In this document: positions 24,240 through 36,411 of the stretch, one piece after another | Layout: every line of letters starts with the position of its first letter | Numbering within the stretch: position 1 is the stretch's first letter | Assembly (NCBI GenBank): GCA_002007465.1 | Contig: LNAC01000276.1 | Location: forward strand, 1,947,961-2,011,960 | Reading direction: 5' to 3' | DNA: 64,000 nt | DNA from: Ailurus styani | Lineage: Eukaryota; Chordata; Mammalia; Carnivora; Ailuridae | Translations under genes and position numbers: made by a program | Notes under the pieces: generated by a model | Told to the model about the DNA's origin: nothing | What the model saw: the letters and a program-made list of their open reading frames with translations, nothing else | Database searches by the model: none

Positions 24240-25350
24240 ATTTCAAAGTAATTCCAGGGCATTCTCGAGGGGATCCTCAGGGGGTGGCGGGACGGGTGGG
24301 GGAGTCGGCCCGGTGCTGGGCATACACATTCGGTCCTGTCCTGAAGCCACCTGCAGCTCCGATCAGGGTACCTGACATCGCAGGGTGAAATCCGACTCTG
24401 ATCCACGCTGCTGCAAATCTGGGCTCCTGATGGACACTGCAGGCGCTCCACCATTCATTCCCCCGCAGAAATTCCACCCGGCTGCAATGACAGTCCGGGG
24501 AAAAGAGGGTGGCACGGTGACTCACATTCTTTCTCCAGAGCAACGGCTCCCCAAAGAACTCAGCGCCCTACTGCCAGCCAAGCAACCTTGCCTTCCAGCA
24601 GGTCGGAGCCTCAACACCTAGCACGTGCGCACCATACTCAGGAGGACGCCACGCCCACAGCCACATGCATGCGCACGCACTCACGCCTGCCGCCCCGCTG
24701 CCTCCCGCCTGTTCGCACGGACTAGCCGGGCAGCGTCGCGCGTGCGCCGTCAACGCCGCGGAGACACCTGGGCGTTCCGAGTTGGCGGGAGTACGCAGGC
24801 GCAGGCTCCAGCCGCGGAGACAGACCCTCGCCTGTGGCAGAGCGGGAGGCGGAGGATGCGCAGTCGATGTCTGGGTGGGCGGGGGTGCTGAGGAGCCCGC
24901 CCGTAAGTCCCGCCCCCACGCTACCAGCTTCCGTTTGGCTCCTCGGTCCCGGAAGTCGTCACCTGGAGCCCGGAAACCGGACGTTGGAGATGGAGAGACC
25001 TTGGCTTTCACCGGCGGGATGCGGTGAGTGCGCTGGGCTGCGAGCGCAGACCGACAGGGCCGCAGGGTCGGCGGCGGGAGCCCACCCGGGAGGTCGGGGC
25101 GTGGATGCGAACACCTGGGGGGGCGCGGCAGAGAGCCCTGCGGCTGGGCGGGAGTGCGGGGCAGGCCCTGGCCGGCGGGCTGCGGGCGGAGAGCAGAGGA
25201 AGATGTAGGAACCCCCTCCCAACGTCGGGGGGTGAGGCGCCTCTCCCGGCAGAAACCTGCCGCCCAGCGAGGCCCTGGACGCTGTCGGCCTGGGGTCGGG
25301 GTCGCAGGCTCTTAGGCCAGAGGGTCATGGACACGAGCTAGGGTGGGCGA
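24240..25350 (+). promoter_or_regulatory. Second CpG island with a first-exon-like donor
   Basis: CpG-dense sequence contains an ETS-type CCGGAAGT at about 24,947. At 25,019-25,023 the text ATGCG is followed by the donor GTGAGTGCGC at 25,024, the same ten bases that follow the start codon of both ZNF genes in this window. I infer a KRAB-ZNF promoter and exon 1 on the plus strand. The two bases CG between ATG and GT would break the usual phase. No KRAB or finger exon was found downstream up to 40 kb on this strand. Confidence 0.65.
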
Positions 25351-26005
25351 GCGTTCTGCAGTGTGATCGCCTCTTTCCGGCAGGTCCGCCGAAGGATCCT
25401 CTGGGAATTCCTTAGGGGGCCAGAGGAAGCCGGGACTGTGGCATGGGGCACGCAACCCTTCACTCTGGGCAGCTCAAATGGATGGGAGCCCCTGAGTGTT
25501 AGGATAAACGGTAAAAGCCCCCAGGGGAAGATGTGTGGGTGGGTGGGAACCTGACCTTTCCATTGGCAGGTAGGCTTAGAACTGGGTGCTGTTGATGTGG
25601 CAGTGATCAGGACAGAGGGATTATCTGTTCGCACTTGGAGCTGAAATTCTAAGGACACGTAACTGAAATAGAAGGTGTGTCGGACGGTGATAAGTTCTAA
25701 AGGGAACAAGAAAGTGGGGGAAGGGTGCAGAGGGTCTGGGCTGTGTTGGTGTCTCTTGGAGGTCATTTCGTGTCCCTTATTTCTGAGAGCGTGTGTACCT
25801 TTATCCCAGGTTTCAAAGTCTAGGTGATTGTGTCTGTCTCGGGGGCCACATGGGATATGGCTGGGATGGTCCGCGTGGCCGAGTTGTGTTCAGGCAAGAA
25901 TGTCTCTGAGTCTCCTGTGTTAAGTGTGCTGAAAACAGTTCTTCGTCTCTGTGTATGTTTCGCATTCTGTGTGTAATAGCCTAATGTTGGCCATTTAGAT
26001 TTCTT
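25351..26005. other. Non-coding DNA after the CpG island
   Basis: No repeat or gene recognised. Confidence 0.45.
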
Positions 26006-26165
26006 CTTAGGAAAAGGTGTCTAGTCAGGTCTTCTCCCCATTTTTTACATTAGTTTGGTTCTTATGCTATTCAGTTGTGCGAGTTCTTTATCAGATACAT
26101 GACTTGCAGTTATTTTTCTCCCATTCTGTTGGTTGCCTTTTCGTTTTGTTGATGGAGAAAAGTTT
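26006..26165 (-). mobile_element. L1 fragment, antisense
   Basis: Contains the antisense ORF2 text around GCGAGTTCTTTATCAGATAC and CATTCTGTTGGTTGCC. Confidence 0.75.
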
Positions 26166-26189
26166 ACGGTAATTAAAAATGCAACTGCC

Positions 26190-26840
26190 TCAACCACCTA
26201 ACACTCATTAGGATGGCTACTTCAAAGAAACCAGAATAACAAGTGAAGATGTGAAGAAAATGGAAGGCTTGTGGACTATGTGTAGGAATGTAGTGTACCG
26301 TTGCTAAGGAAAATGCTGTGGCTGTCCTCAAAATATTAAAAATAGAATTACTGTATGATCCAGCAATTGTACTTCTGAATATGTACCCCAAGGAATTGAA
26401 AGCATAGACTGAGATATTTGCACATCCATGCTCATAGCAACATTATTCATAATAGCTAAAGGATGGAAGCTACCCGGGTGTCCATCAGTGGGTGGATGGA
26501 TAAATGAAATGTGTGTATATACAATGGAATATTTATTATTCAGCCTTAAGGAATGAAATTCTAATACATGCTACAAAATGGATATGGCTTGAAAACATTA
26601 CGCTAAGTCAAATAAGCCAGACACAAAAAGACTGATATATGCTGGTTGCCAGTGGTGGGGTGGTGATGGGGGGCATTGGGGAGTTCTTCTTAAATGGGTA
26701 TAGAGTCTCAGTTTTGCAAGATGAAAACAGTTCTGGAGGTGGATGGTGCTGATAGTTGCCCAACAGTGTGAACTGCACCCTTAAAAATGGTTAAGATAGT
26801 AAATGTTATGTTGTGTATTTTGCCACAATTTTAAAAATAT
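26190..26840 (+). mobile_element. Old L1 fragment, sense (ORF2 end and 3' UTR)
   Basis: Sense L1 3' text: ACTCATTAGGATGGC, ACAATGGAATATTTATTATTC, TAAGTCAAATAAGCCAGAC, and the terminal CCACAATTTTAAAAA. It joins the antisense piece at 26,165 head to head, which is typical of twin-primed or nested insertions. Confidence 0.85.
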
Positions 26841-26994
26841 GTAAGTATCTCAGTTTAAGAATCAGATTCATGCTTCATACAATAATAGTCTCCTCTGGAA
26901 TGGAGGAAAGAGTATGTCATCTTATGTTATAGTATTTGTTATCTGCTGCTGCATAATATCACTTCAAAACCTACAGATTAAAACAAACATTTAG

Positions 26995-27212
26995 GGACAC
27001 CTGGGTGCCTCAGTTGGTTAAGCAGCTGCCTTTGGCTCAGGTCATGATCCCAGGGTGGTGGGATCGAGTCCCACATCGGGCTCCTTGCTCAGCAAGGAGC
27101 CTGCTTCTCCCTCTGCCTCTGCCTGCCACTCTTCCTGCTTGTGTTCTCTCTCTCTCTGACAAATAAATAAAATCTTTTAAAAAATTTAAAATTAAAATAA
27201 AAAAAAAATAAA
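26995..27212 (+). mobile_element. Can-SINE with target-site duplication
   Basis: Plus-strand copy flanked by AAAACAAACATTT on both sides, with an extended AATAAAA-rich tail. Confidence 0.93.
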
Positions 27213-28335
27213 ACAAACATTTGTCTTGCTAACAAATCTGCTATTTGACCAGGACTGGGTATTAACATATCTGCTTCACTTCACCATCACACTAGAACTA
27301 GTTGGAGTGTACTTTTGGCCAACTGGTTTTTACAGTTCCTACCATCTCTTTTTATCCTGGAGATCATAGGGAACTTTACAGCAAATAGCAGTGTTGACAC
27401 ATAAAACATTACAAAATCAGTTTTTATCACTTTTAGCAAAAGTGCCCTTTTATTTCACCATTGGTAAATCTGCTCTTTATTCTGAAAGAAAATTAAAACC
27501 AAGTCAGAAAAGACAAGCTTATTATCTTTGGTTGCACTCTGAAAATCACCATTCGTTGTCTTTTCCTATCTTGTGAAACAGGGTTTCTTTAGTTTCATTT
27601 CCTGGGGTTTGAGGATAGGTGTTATCAGTAGTCATTATTAGATGGTAGCAGAGAGTACCAGTCAGATTTCAACAGAGGATTAAGCCGGTTCAGGTATCTC
27701 CAGACAGCCTGTTTTTGGAGGCTTTAGGATGCTGCTTAGGCTACATCTGCTGCCGAGGTACCTCCCCCTTGCACACATGAGGGACTTGTGTGCTGCTACA
27801 AAAGCCTCTACCTACGACTCTTGGGTTCTGCCAAATGGCTGCTAGTGTACCTAATATTTTTTTGTTTTGTTTGTTTGTTTGTTTTTGGGTTTTTTTGGAC
27901 AACAGGCTACCATTTTGTGCCACCTGGCTTTGGGATTACAGCAGTTTTCCCATTTTTACATCCCTCTATGTATGTGGACCTGAGCCAAGACAACTTGAGC
28001 TTCATTCCCTTTTTCTGAGAACATTCCTCGCCATAAAGATGGGTCTGCTAGGTCATGTGTTTACCTCTGTCCCTTAGGAATTTTATATAGAAGTGCAATA
28101 TATGTAAATTGCCATATCATGCCCTATTTAAAACTTCTTTTCAAACAAACTAAAAATAAATGTGAAAACTTAAACAATGGAAGAAGAAACCACAAGAGAT
28201 CATTGTGAATTTGGAATAGGCAAAAAATTTCTTAAACAGAACACTAAAATAATCATGGAAAATAGACTGTGCTGTAAGTAAGAAGTATATATAAAAAAAG
28301 ACAACATTAGTAGAGTAAAAGAGCAGCCCATAGAA
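27213..28335. other. Intergenic DNA
   Basis: No gene recognised. A T/G-rich (TTTG)n patch lies at about 27,858-27,895. Confidence 0.45.
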
Positions 28336-28339
28336 TGGA

Positions 28340-28940
28340 AAGAGGAACTTTCAATTTATATATCTGGCAAAGGACTTGTACCCAGAATATATTACATACC
28401 CTTACAAGTTATTAAGAAAAATACAGGCAGTGCAAAAGAAAATGAATAATTCACAAAGGAAGATATTCAAATAGCTAATATAGATTTAACTTAGCTATAA
28501 ATAATGATAATTATAATATAGTTGTGTGACTAGAATAGGGATGTTCCATTTGATTAGTCATCAGGAAAATACAAATTAAAAGCACAATGAGATACTAGTA
28601 CATCCCAACCGGAGTTGATAAAATATGAATATATATAAAATACTGGTAGGAGAAGACTAGTGAAGCTGTAGATCAACTGGAATTCTCCCACACTTGTGGA
28701 GTGTAAGTTGCTATATGATCGCTTTGGAAAAGTGTTTCCAGTATCTGGTAATGCTGAGAATATGCATTCCCTATGTCCCGTGTGTATATACAGGTATGTG
28801 TCTCAAATAGAAATGCATATATACTTTTACCAAAAAGGTACTTGCTACAATGGCCAATGCATTACTATTTATAATAGCCCTAAATTGGGAACTACTCAGA
28901 TATCCATCAACAATAGAATGGATATTGTGGGTTCATAACA
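28340..28940 (+). mobile_element. Old L1 fragment, sense
   Basis: Diverged L1 ORF2 end: AAGCACAATGAGATAC at about 28,577, then the usual CCATCAACAATAGAATGG at about 28,902. The frame is fully broken. Confidence 0.75.
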
Positions 28941-29024
28941 GAATGAGAATCAAAACAAACAAAAAAACAACCAGAGACCGACTTACAGTGTTTCTTGTAA
29001 ACCAAGGTATTGGAAACCCAGAAT

Positions 29025-29875
29025 TATTGTGCAATTCTTATTAAAGAAAATACAAACTAGCCACATGCAGAAGAATGAAACTGGACCATTTCCTTACACC
29101 ATACACAAAAATAGACTCAAAATGGATGAAAGACCTAAATGTGAGACAGGAATCCATCAAAATCCTTGGGGAGAACACAGGCAGCAACCTCTCTGACTTT
29201 GGCCACAACAGCTTCTTGCTAGACACATCTCCAAAAGCAAGGTAAACAAAGGCAAAAATGAACTATTGGGACTTTATCAATAAAAAAGCTTTTGCACAGC
29301 AAAGGAAACAGTCAACAAAACCAAAAGACAGCCAACAGAATGGGAGAAGATATTTGCAAATGACATATCAGATAAAGGGCTAGTATCCAAAGTCTATAAA
29401 GAACTTATCAAACTCTACGTAGAGCCCAAAGAACAAATAATCCAAACAAGAAATGGACTGAAGACGTGAACAGACATTCCTGCAAAGAAGACAAGCAAAT
29501 GGCCAACAGACATATGAAAAATTGCTGCACATCACTTGGCATTGGGGAAATACAAATCAAAACCACAATGAGATACCACCTCACACCAGTCAGAATGGCT
29601 AAATTGAACAACTCAGGAAACAACAAATGTTGGCAAGTATGCAGAGAAAGGGGAACCATCCTACACTGTTGGTGGGAAAGCAAGCTGGTGCAGCCACCCT
29701 AGAAAACAGTATGGAGGTTCCTCAAATAGTTGAAAATAGAGCTACCCTATGACCCAGCAATTGCACAGTTCAGTGATCTGAAGAGGCACCTGCACCTGAA
29801 TGTTTATAGCAGCAATGTCCACAATAGCCAAACTGTGGAAAGAGCCAAGATGTCCCATCGACAGATGAATGGATG
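29025..29875 (+). mobile_element. Younger L1 fragment, sense (ORF2 C-terminus)
   Basis: A partial frame at 29,466-29,702 encodes the L1 ORF2 C-terminal signature [14 protein letters not shown] and [11 protein letters not shown]. Stops lie up- and downstream. It sits directly behind an older L1 of the same region, so two independent insertions are in tandem. Confidence 0.88.
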
Positions 29876-32511
29876 AATCAAATGAATCAAATGAGACTCG
29901 GTCAAATGAGACAACATAATAAATGCATGGTAAACTAAAATGTTACATCTTAATACATGAAAATAGAGACATTAAATTTATATCTATATGTTAATTGAAA
30001 TGCCATATACTCTAATGCTCAAGGACCATGTGTAATCTGAATGTAGTGTAGTTTCTTAAAAATTTGTATTTGAAATCCAGGCAAACCCGTGACTTGGGCC
30101 TATGATCTTGAGTTAGTTGAATTACTCCTTTTAGTTTCATTTTCATAGTCTATAACTGGAGAAGGCCATAACTATCACTGATGGTATAGGATTAAGTGAG
30201 GTAAATTATGGAAATTGGTCCACAGACTGTGTTTCACAGAAGAGTTCAAAGGACTCAACTTTTTTTTGTAGATTCATTTAAAGACATCATAGGTAGGATT
30301 GGGAAATTAATAACATTGGGAAAAGAAGTTTTAGCTACACTGGGCAGTGACTCCATTACAAAAATTGCTCCAACAGGTAATATCTTCTATTTGATGAAAA
30401 TTCCAACATAAATAAAGTTAAAGCTGCTCATGTCCTTGGGAAGTTTTTACATTGTGAAACGTGTGGATACAACTGTAATACTGGAGAGAGGATATTGATC
30501 TATTTTACCTGAGCTATTTGACCTTTTCAAGACTTCACAGTGAGGATCATTTACTCAATAAATTATAGACTTGGGGCTACAAAAATAATGGGAATCATCA
30601 CCTATCAGGAAACAAACTGTAGAGACTCTGCCTTCCTCACATATTCTACTTCTGTTTCAATGAGGAGCATCTCATGAAGGACATTATTGACCATGTAACG
30701 GCATCTACAATGGTCCTCTGTAAAGGGTACAAAGGCATAATCCTCAAGGAAGCAGCCAGTGAGCATTGCTCTAAAACTTCACAGGCAAAACCAGAAAAAG
30801 ATAGCACTGGAAACAGAAAGGCTGTAATTCTCCTAAGAAAAACATCTGGGTATTTGGAAGGATCAGCTGTCTGTAGAAATGTTTAAACTAGGAATGTCAT
30901 GGTTCAGACATCAAAAAGTGAAAGTCCCTTTGAAAATGGCATGAAATCTTCCTTGCTGGTAGGGAAATCACTACCTACACCTCTCTCTATCATATATCAT
31001 ATCATACCATATCATATATCTATCACCTCTCATATCATTACAGTGCAGCTGTATGGAGCATATTAGTATACTAATGTCAAGGATCACATTGGTTGGTGAG
31101 TCTATGACTCTGGAGAGTGAAGTTCATTATAACAGTGATTGGAAGCACTCAGTAATTCAGGCATCCTCTAACACTGTACAGATATTGCTCCTAACCATTT
31201 CCTCCCTCAAGTCCGAGAAACCGCTCATCTTTCACATTGTCTATGGTAAACAGCCCAGCCAGGTATAGCTAAAATGGAGCGATAATACCATCATGTCCAG
31301 GGCCAAAGAAACATCCCTAAAAGCCATCAAAATACAGAGATGAAAACTGACCTTTGGCAATCAGAAGGTGACAAAAATCACAGGTGATCTGAATGAAAAG
31401 GGAAAAGCAGGGTCCATTTTTCAGCTTGTGTTGATAACGCAGTGGGGAACATTGTAGGTAGTGACATCATCAGATAATCATCCCGAAGAAAACCAGGAAA
31501 AACTTGTACAAGTGCAGGAAGGGAATAACAGAAAGATCTAAGGGAGAAAATGTTCCTATTTCATCATCATCATGTTTTTCTTCTCTGAGAGTTACCTGAA
31601 AAACCTCAGCTTACTCCAGGAAAGTACAGCGGTTTTCCTTGAAGTCATTGTGATTTACTTAAATCAGCAAGGCTTGGTTCTTCTGTCTTATCTCCAAACA
31701 TCTCATCTCTAGCTTACATAAAGGGATCCCCACATCAAGAAGACGGTGATTTCTAGTTGTTCCCTGGGAAAAGTGCATGCATCTAGTTCCCCCATACACT
31801 GTTGAGCTGTGAGAGCATAGTACTGAGGACACACTTCATCCCTTGTTCTCTACACCTACCCCATATCTGTGCAAAAATGGCTGATGTGGTTCCTAAAGTG
31901 ATGGCCATGAATCTGTTCTTTTTCTCATTGTTATAATTAGGGACAGGCTTGCCCCTTCCTGTAAGCCACATCAAGGTGCTCTACAAGTTGCTTTGATTAC
32001 CGTGGCAGGCATTGTAGTCATGATATCCTAAAATTGTGTGGTGTAACTGAAGGGGATTCCTAGTGATCCCCTCAGTGGCAAACACAAAGGCCAGAACTTT
32101 GTTGTTGAATCCCCCTGCATTGAGGGAAGTGCATTAGGAGTCAGAGCCCATCCAGGGCTTTGTCAAAAAGAGAAAGAACTTTTTTCATACCCATTGGCTA
32201 TATTAACATCCCAGCTGGGGATTGTGCTCTACCCTTGGATGAAATCTTAAGCAGGTGCCACCAATTGGTTTCTTTTCAAAAATCATTTTCAGGTCTTAAA
32301 AGTCCTCTGGCCACTTTCAGACATAGTGACTAGTAGGCCAGCTTAAGTACTCAAATCAGGGCCTGAGAGGCTTCCCTTTGAAAGGAAGAACCAGGGGGGT
32401 AGGAAGGTAGGGGTAGGGTGGCTGGGTTATGGACATTGGGGAGGGTTTGTGCTATGGTGAGTGCTATGAAAAGTGTAAGCCCGATGATTCACAGACCTGT
32501 TCCCCTGGGGC

Positions 32512-32512
<1 letters not shown>
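29876..32512. other. Intergenic DNA with unassigned ORF remnants
   Basis: Frames at 30,208-30,411, 30,674-30,886 and 31,053-31,268 (plus) are spaced like pieces of an old retrocopy, but I recognise no protein family. A CATAT-rich patch lies at 30,990-31,030. Confidence 0.35.

Positions 32513-32546
<34 letters not shown>
32512..32546. repeat. (TAA)n microsatellite
   Basis: About 11 TAA units. Translated as poly-asparagine or poly-leucine in the spurious ORFs. Confidence 0.96.
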
Positions 32547-32755
32547 GAGGAAGATTCAAACTAAAATCAATGGAAAACCAAGTATTTTTATTTTTATCCC
32601 AAATATTTATCAATACATTAATCCCTGAGGTGATGTCAGAAAACACTATGATCAATATACAGAAGTGGAAGGAAGAAGCAAATATTGTTACTAGAGATGA
32701 TGGCATTTAAAAAAAAACATAGAATCTTACAATATTTGTCCTTTTGTGACTGGCT

Positions 32756-32939
32756 TTTTAAAAAAATTTATTTATTTATTTGGGAGAGAGAGAATGTGTG
32801 AGCACAATTGGGGGCAAGAGGGAGAGGGAGAATCAGACTCCCCACTGACCAGGGAGCTTGATGTGGAGTTTGATCCCAGGAACCTGATGTCATGACCTGA
32901 TCTGAAGATACTTAACTGACTTAGCCACCCAGGTGCCCC
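32756..32939 (-). mobile_element. Can-SINE
   Basis: Minus-strand copy flanked by ACTGGCTT on both sides. Confidence 0.92.
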
Positions 32940-32944
32940 ACAAC

Positions 32945-33050
32945 TGGCTTATTTTATTTATTACAATATCCTTAAGGTTCATCCATGTTGTAGCATGTGC
33001 CAGCATTTCCTTTCTTTTAAAGGTTAAATGATATTCTATTGTATTCTGTT
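32945..33050 (-). mobile_element. Old L1 fragment, antisense
   Basis: Antisense text around AAGGTTCATCCATGTTG. Confidence 0.6.
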
Positions 33051-33054
33051 GTTT

Positions 33055-33425
33055 GAAACCTTGAGAATTCCCCAGGTGAAATTTAAAACTGGGCTGCATA
33101 CACGGAGGGCAAGGAGACACCAAAGAAAGAGGCAGATCACTCTAGATTGGTAGGTGTCAGGTTTAATAAACAAGGGAACTTAGATAAGACATTTGTCTTG
33201 GGTGGCCACAAAATGAGTAGATCTCCACATCCATCCTTAGAAGTCTTTAAAGAGGCCTTAACTGGGCTCAATCACATTATCTGTCCAGATGGTCTCAACA
33301 ACACTTCACTGTCTCAAGGCTGTGTCCTTGACATTGCCAGTTGTCCAATTCCCCAGGTCCAGCTTGAGGATCAACCAGTGGTCATATTCTCTTGATGACC
33401 TCCTCCAATAATATCATATTCTTGG
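33055..33425. other. Possible old LTR-like sequence
   Basis: Composition and short motifs look LTR-like, but I could not match it to a family. No coding potential. Confidence 0.25.
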
Positions 33426-33429
33426 AGTT

Positions 33430-34080
33430 GATTTTAACATAAACTGTGAAATACCAAAGTTACATATACATGTGGGTGTGATTTAGGGCTCATTATTCTA
33501 GTCCACTAGCCATTGCCTATTTGATATGCCTATCCTTGCACCCATACCGTATCCATGCACACTGTCTTAATTATTATGATTTTGTATAATTGTTGTTTGA
33601 TAGGACAAGTCCCTTGTCTTTTGATTTTCTTCTTCAGAAGTACCTTACTGCCGTTTCCTCTTATATACATTTTGCAGTCATTTTTTCAAATCCCATAAAA
33701 AATCCTATTGCATTTTGTATGAAATTGCTTTGATCTATAGACTAATTTGGGAAGAACTGACATCTTTATGATATTGAGTCTTTCTAGTCATGAATATGGT
33801 GTATATACATATATATATTCTTTTAACCATATCTTAAGTTTTGTGACTTTGATTGTTGCATATCTTTTGTTATATTTATCTCTAGGTCCTTGGTATTTCC
33901 TGATTTACAATGGTGCCTTCTCTTTAATTAAGCTTTCCAGTTGTTTACTGATAGTTTAATGAAAATACAACTGACCCAAATTGCCAAACTTAATTTTTTC
34001 TAATAATTATCTGTAGAATTTTTGTGTTTTCAATGTAAATTATGATATAACTGCAAATAATAAATTTTATTTCTTCTTTT
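33430..34080 (-). mobile_element. Old L1 fragment, antisense ORF2
   Basis: The antisense ORF2 text GACATCTTTATGATATTGAG and TCTTTCTAGTCATGAATATG is typical of ancient L1M elements. Confidence 0.75.
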
Positions 34081-34096
34081 AAAGAGCTTATGCCTG

Positions 34097-34289
34097 GGGC
34101 GCCTGGGTGGCTCAGTTGGTTAAATGTCTTCCTTCATCTCGGGTCATGATCCCAGGGTCATGGGATCCAGCCCCACATCAGGCTTCCTGCTCAGCGGGGA
34201 GCCTGCTTCTCCCTCTCCCTCCACCCTGCTTGTACTCTCTCTCTTTTGCTCTATCTCAAATAAATAAATAAAATCTTTAAAAAAATACT
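34097..34289 (+). mobile_element. Can-SINE with target-site duplication
   Basis: Flanked by CTTATGCCTG and CTTTATGCCTG. Confidence 0.93.
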
Positions 34290-34371
34290 TTATGCCTGTA
34301 ACTTCTTTCTCATGTTATTATACCATCCAGGACTTTCAATGCCCCATTCAATAGACATGCTTATAGTGAAC

Positions 34372-34640
34372 ATCATGGTGTTATTCTTTATTTTACTGAA
34401 ATATAATTGACATGCAACATTGTATTTCAGGTATACAACATAATGATTATATATATATATAATATATATATATAATATATATATACTGTGAAATCACGAA
34501 AATAAGTCTAATATCCATCTCCACACATAGGTTGGACATTAAACATTTTTTTTCTTGTGATGAGAACTTTTTTAAGATCTACCCTCAGCAACTTTTAAAT
34601 ATACAGTACGGTATTATTAACTATAGTCATCGATCGTGGC
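34372..34640 (-). mobile_element. Old L1 3' end, antisense, with TA repeat
   Basis: TTACTGAAATATAATTGACA then CAGGTATACAACATAATG is the reverse complement of the common L1MA/L1MB 3' end. A (TA)n tract lies at 34,449-34,486. Confidence 0.7.
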
Positions 34641-34746
34641 GTACAGTACATCCCATGACTTAGGACTGTGTGGGTGTATTCATTGATGTACCTCCACCAC
34701 ATAGAACAGGATCTGGCACACAGGTGGTCAAGAAATACTCGTTGAG

Positions 34747-34929
34747 GGGCGCCTGGGTGGCTCAGTGGGTTAAAGCCGCTGCCTTCGGCTCAGGTCATGA
34801 TCCCAGGGTCCTGGGATCGAGGCCCGCATCGGGNNNNNNNNNNNNNNNNNNNNNNNNNNNNNNNNNNNNNNNNNNNNNNNNNNNNNNNNNNNNNNNNNNN
34901 NNNNNNNNNNNNNNNNNNNNNNNNNNNNN

Positions 34930-34962
<33 letters not shown>
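34747..34962 (+). mobile_element. Can-SINE containing an assembly gap
   Basis: The 5' half (34,747-34,833) and poly-A tail (34,930-34,961) are present. The middle is 96 Ns. The target-site duplication AGAAATACTCGTTGA flanks both ends, so the insertion itself is real and the gap lies inside one SINE. Confidence 0.93.
34834..34929. other. Assembly gap (96 N)
   Basis: A run of N inside a SINE. All reading frames through it are meaningless. Confidence 0.99.
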
Positions 34963-34963
<1 letters not shown>

Positions 34964-35299
34964 AATACTCGTTGAATGATCAGGTTTGGGATCTTTACAC
35001 ATACACACACAAACAATGAGGGTTTTGTTCAAACCTCATAAAAGACACCTATCTATGTGCTCTTTAAAAGGGGACAGTTCTCACCCCGTTCCCACGTGGC
35101 TACGTGGCATCCCCCGGCCCTCAAGACAAATACAAGTGGGTGTCTTTTAGTTGACTTGATGGGAGGGGACCTCACTACTGGACTCACATTGTGCACGCAA
35201 TTTGACTGAACCTGCCCCATCCCTGAGAAACTGTCAAGGGGGCATCACCACTGCATGACAGGAGCCTGAGTCCTGACGATCTAGGGCCGCGATCCTTTG

Positions 35300-36150
35300 C
35301 GAGCAGTGCTCCAGCCGGTCAGTCGGCTTTCAGTTTCTTCCACGAGGCGCTGTTCACCACCTGACGGGAGAGTTCGGGATGTCCCGTTGTTTTCAGTGGC
35401 GAGCCGCGGGCAGGCTGCCGTCTGTCACCCCTTCGGCCATCATGTCCTCCACTGGGCTCTCTGAGTCCAGCACTTGGCTGCGGTTCCCGTCCCACCTGGA
35501 GGGCTTGGCTCTCTTCAGCGGAGCCTCTTCCAGGCATCCAGTCAGAGAAAAGGCCAAGGATGGAGCTGGAACATTGGCTGGAGCACTTCCTGGGCGCCCA
35601 CCGGAAGCGGGCCGGGGATTTCTGCCACTTCCGGCCCTTGATCTCTTCCGGGAGACCCGCGGGCGCCGGTTCCACGCCAAGAAGGATCCCTCCCTGTGTC
35701 TGCGTGGTAATGCTGGGCCAAGGTCTGAACTGGCAGCTGCTTCCAGGAAAGGCTGGTCTGCAGGGGGTGGTCTGGGTGCAGAGAGCAACCCGAGGGGCAG
35801 ATCCTGGTCTTGGAGGCCCATCTTTGGGGGTGTGCTCCAGGACCTGAGAGACCCAGGGCACTAAGGAGCGGGCTTTACAGACCTGGCCTGGAGCGTGGAC
35901 GTAACCAGAGAGCCAAACGGCAACGCTGTGGTTCCGGGCGTGGACTGCGCACGTGCAGCCAAGTCTCCAGTGCAGGGCTGTGACTATGCGTGCGCATCTG
36001 CACGGAGGGGCTAGACTGTGCCGTGGGCGTGGCAACTGGGTGTTCGCGCTGTTGAGCTGCTGGCGTTGGAGAGCCGGTTTCTGCCACCAAGGGCTGTGGG
36101 TCACTGTCTCCGCCTTCACCGTCCCTTTTCTCCTCCCTCTCACCTCACTG
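35300..36150. promoter_or_regulatory. GC-rich segment, possible CpG island or retrocopy
   Basis: GC- and CpG-rich with long overlapping open frames on both strands (35,319-36,143 minus, 274 codons; 35,379-35,864 plus, 161 codons). The minus frame at about 35,393-35,560 has a non-repetitive, protein-like stretch (LKRAKPSRWDGNRSQ, then SESPVEDMMAEG), which I do not recognise. It could be a decayed exon, a processed pseudogene or chance in GC-rich DNA. There is no obvious ATG-donor pair like those of the ZNF promoters. Confidence 0.4.
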
Positions 36151-36206
36151 CTATGTGGTGCTGCTCCAGGGAAGTATTTCCAAGATGGGGAGAGATGTGG
36201 ATCTCT

Positions 36207-36411
36207 TACTTTTTTTTTTTTTTAAGATTTTATTTATTTATTTGACAGCGAGAGAGAGATCACAGTTAGGCAGAGAGGCAGGCAGAGAGAGGGGAGGAAG
36301 CAGGCTCCCTGCCGAGCAGGGAGCCCGATGCGGGCCTCGATCCCAGGACCCTGAGATCATGACCTGAGCCGAAGGCAGAGGCTTTAACCCACTGAACCAC
36401 CCAGGTGCCCG
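36207..36411 (-). mobile_element. Can-SINE with target-site duplication
   Basis: Flanked by GGATCTCTTACT on both sides. Confidence 0.95.

Noticed and set aside
24568..25341. ORFs of 95-147 codons in the second CpG island
   Set aside because: Composition artefacts; no domain and no splice-consistent frame.
29466..29702. Independent gene
   Set aside because: It is the C-terminal piece of L1 ORF2.
34670..35032. ORFs crossing the N gap
   Set aside because: They are translated through unknown bases.
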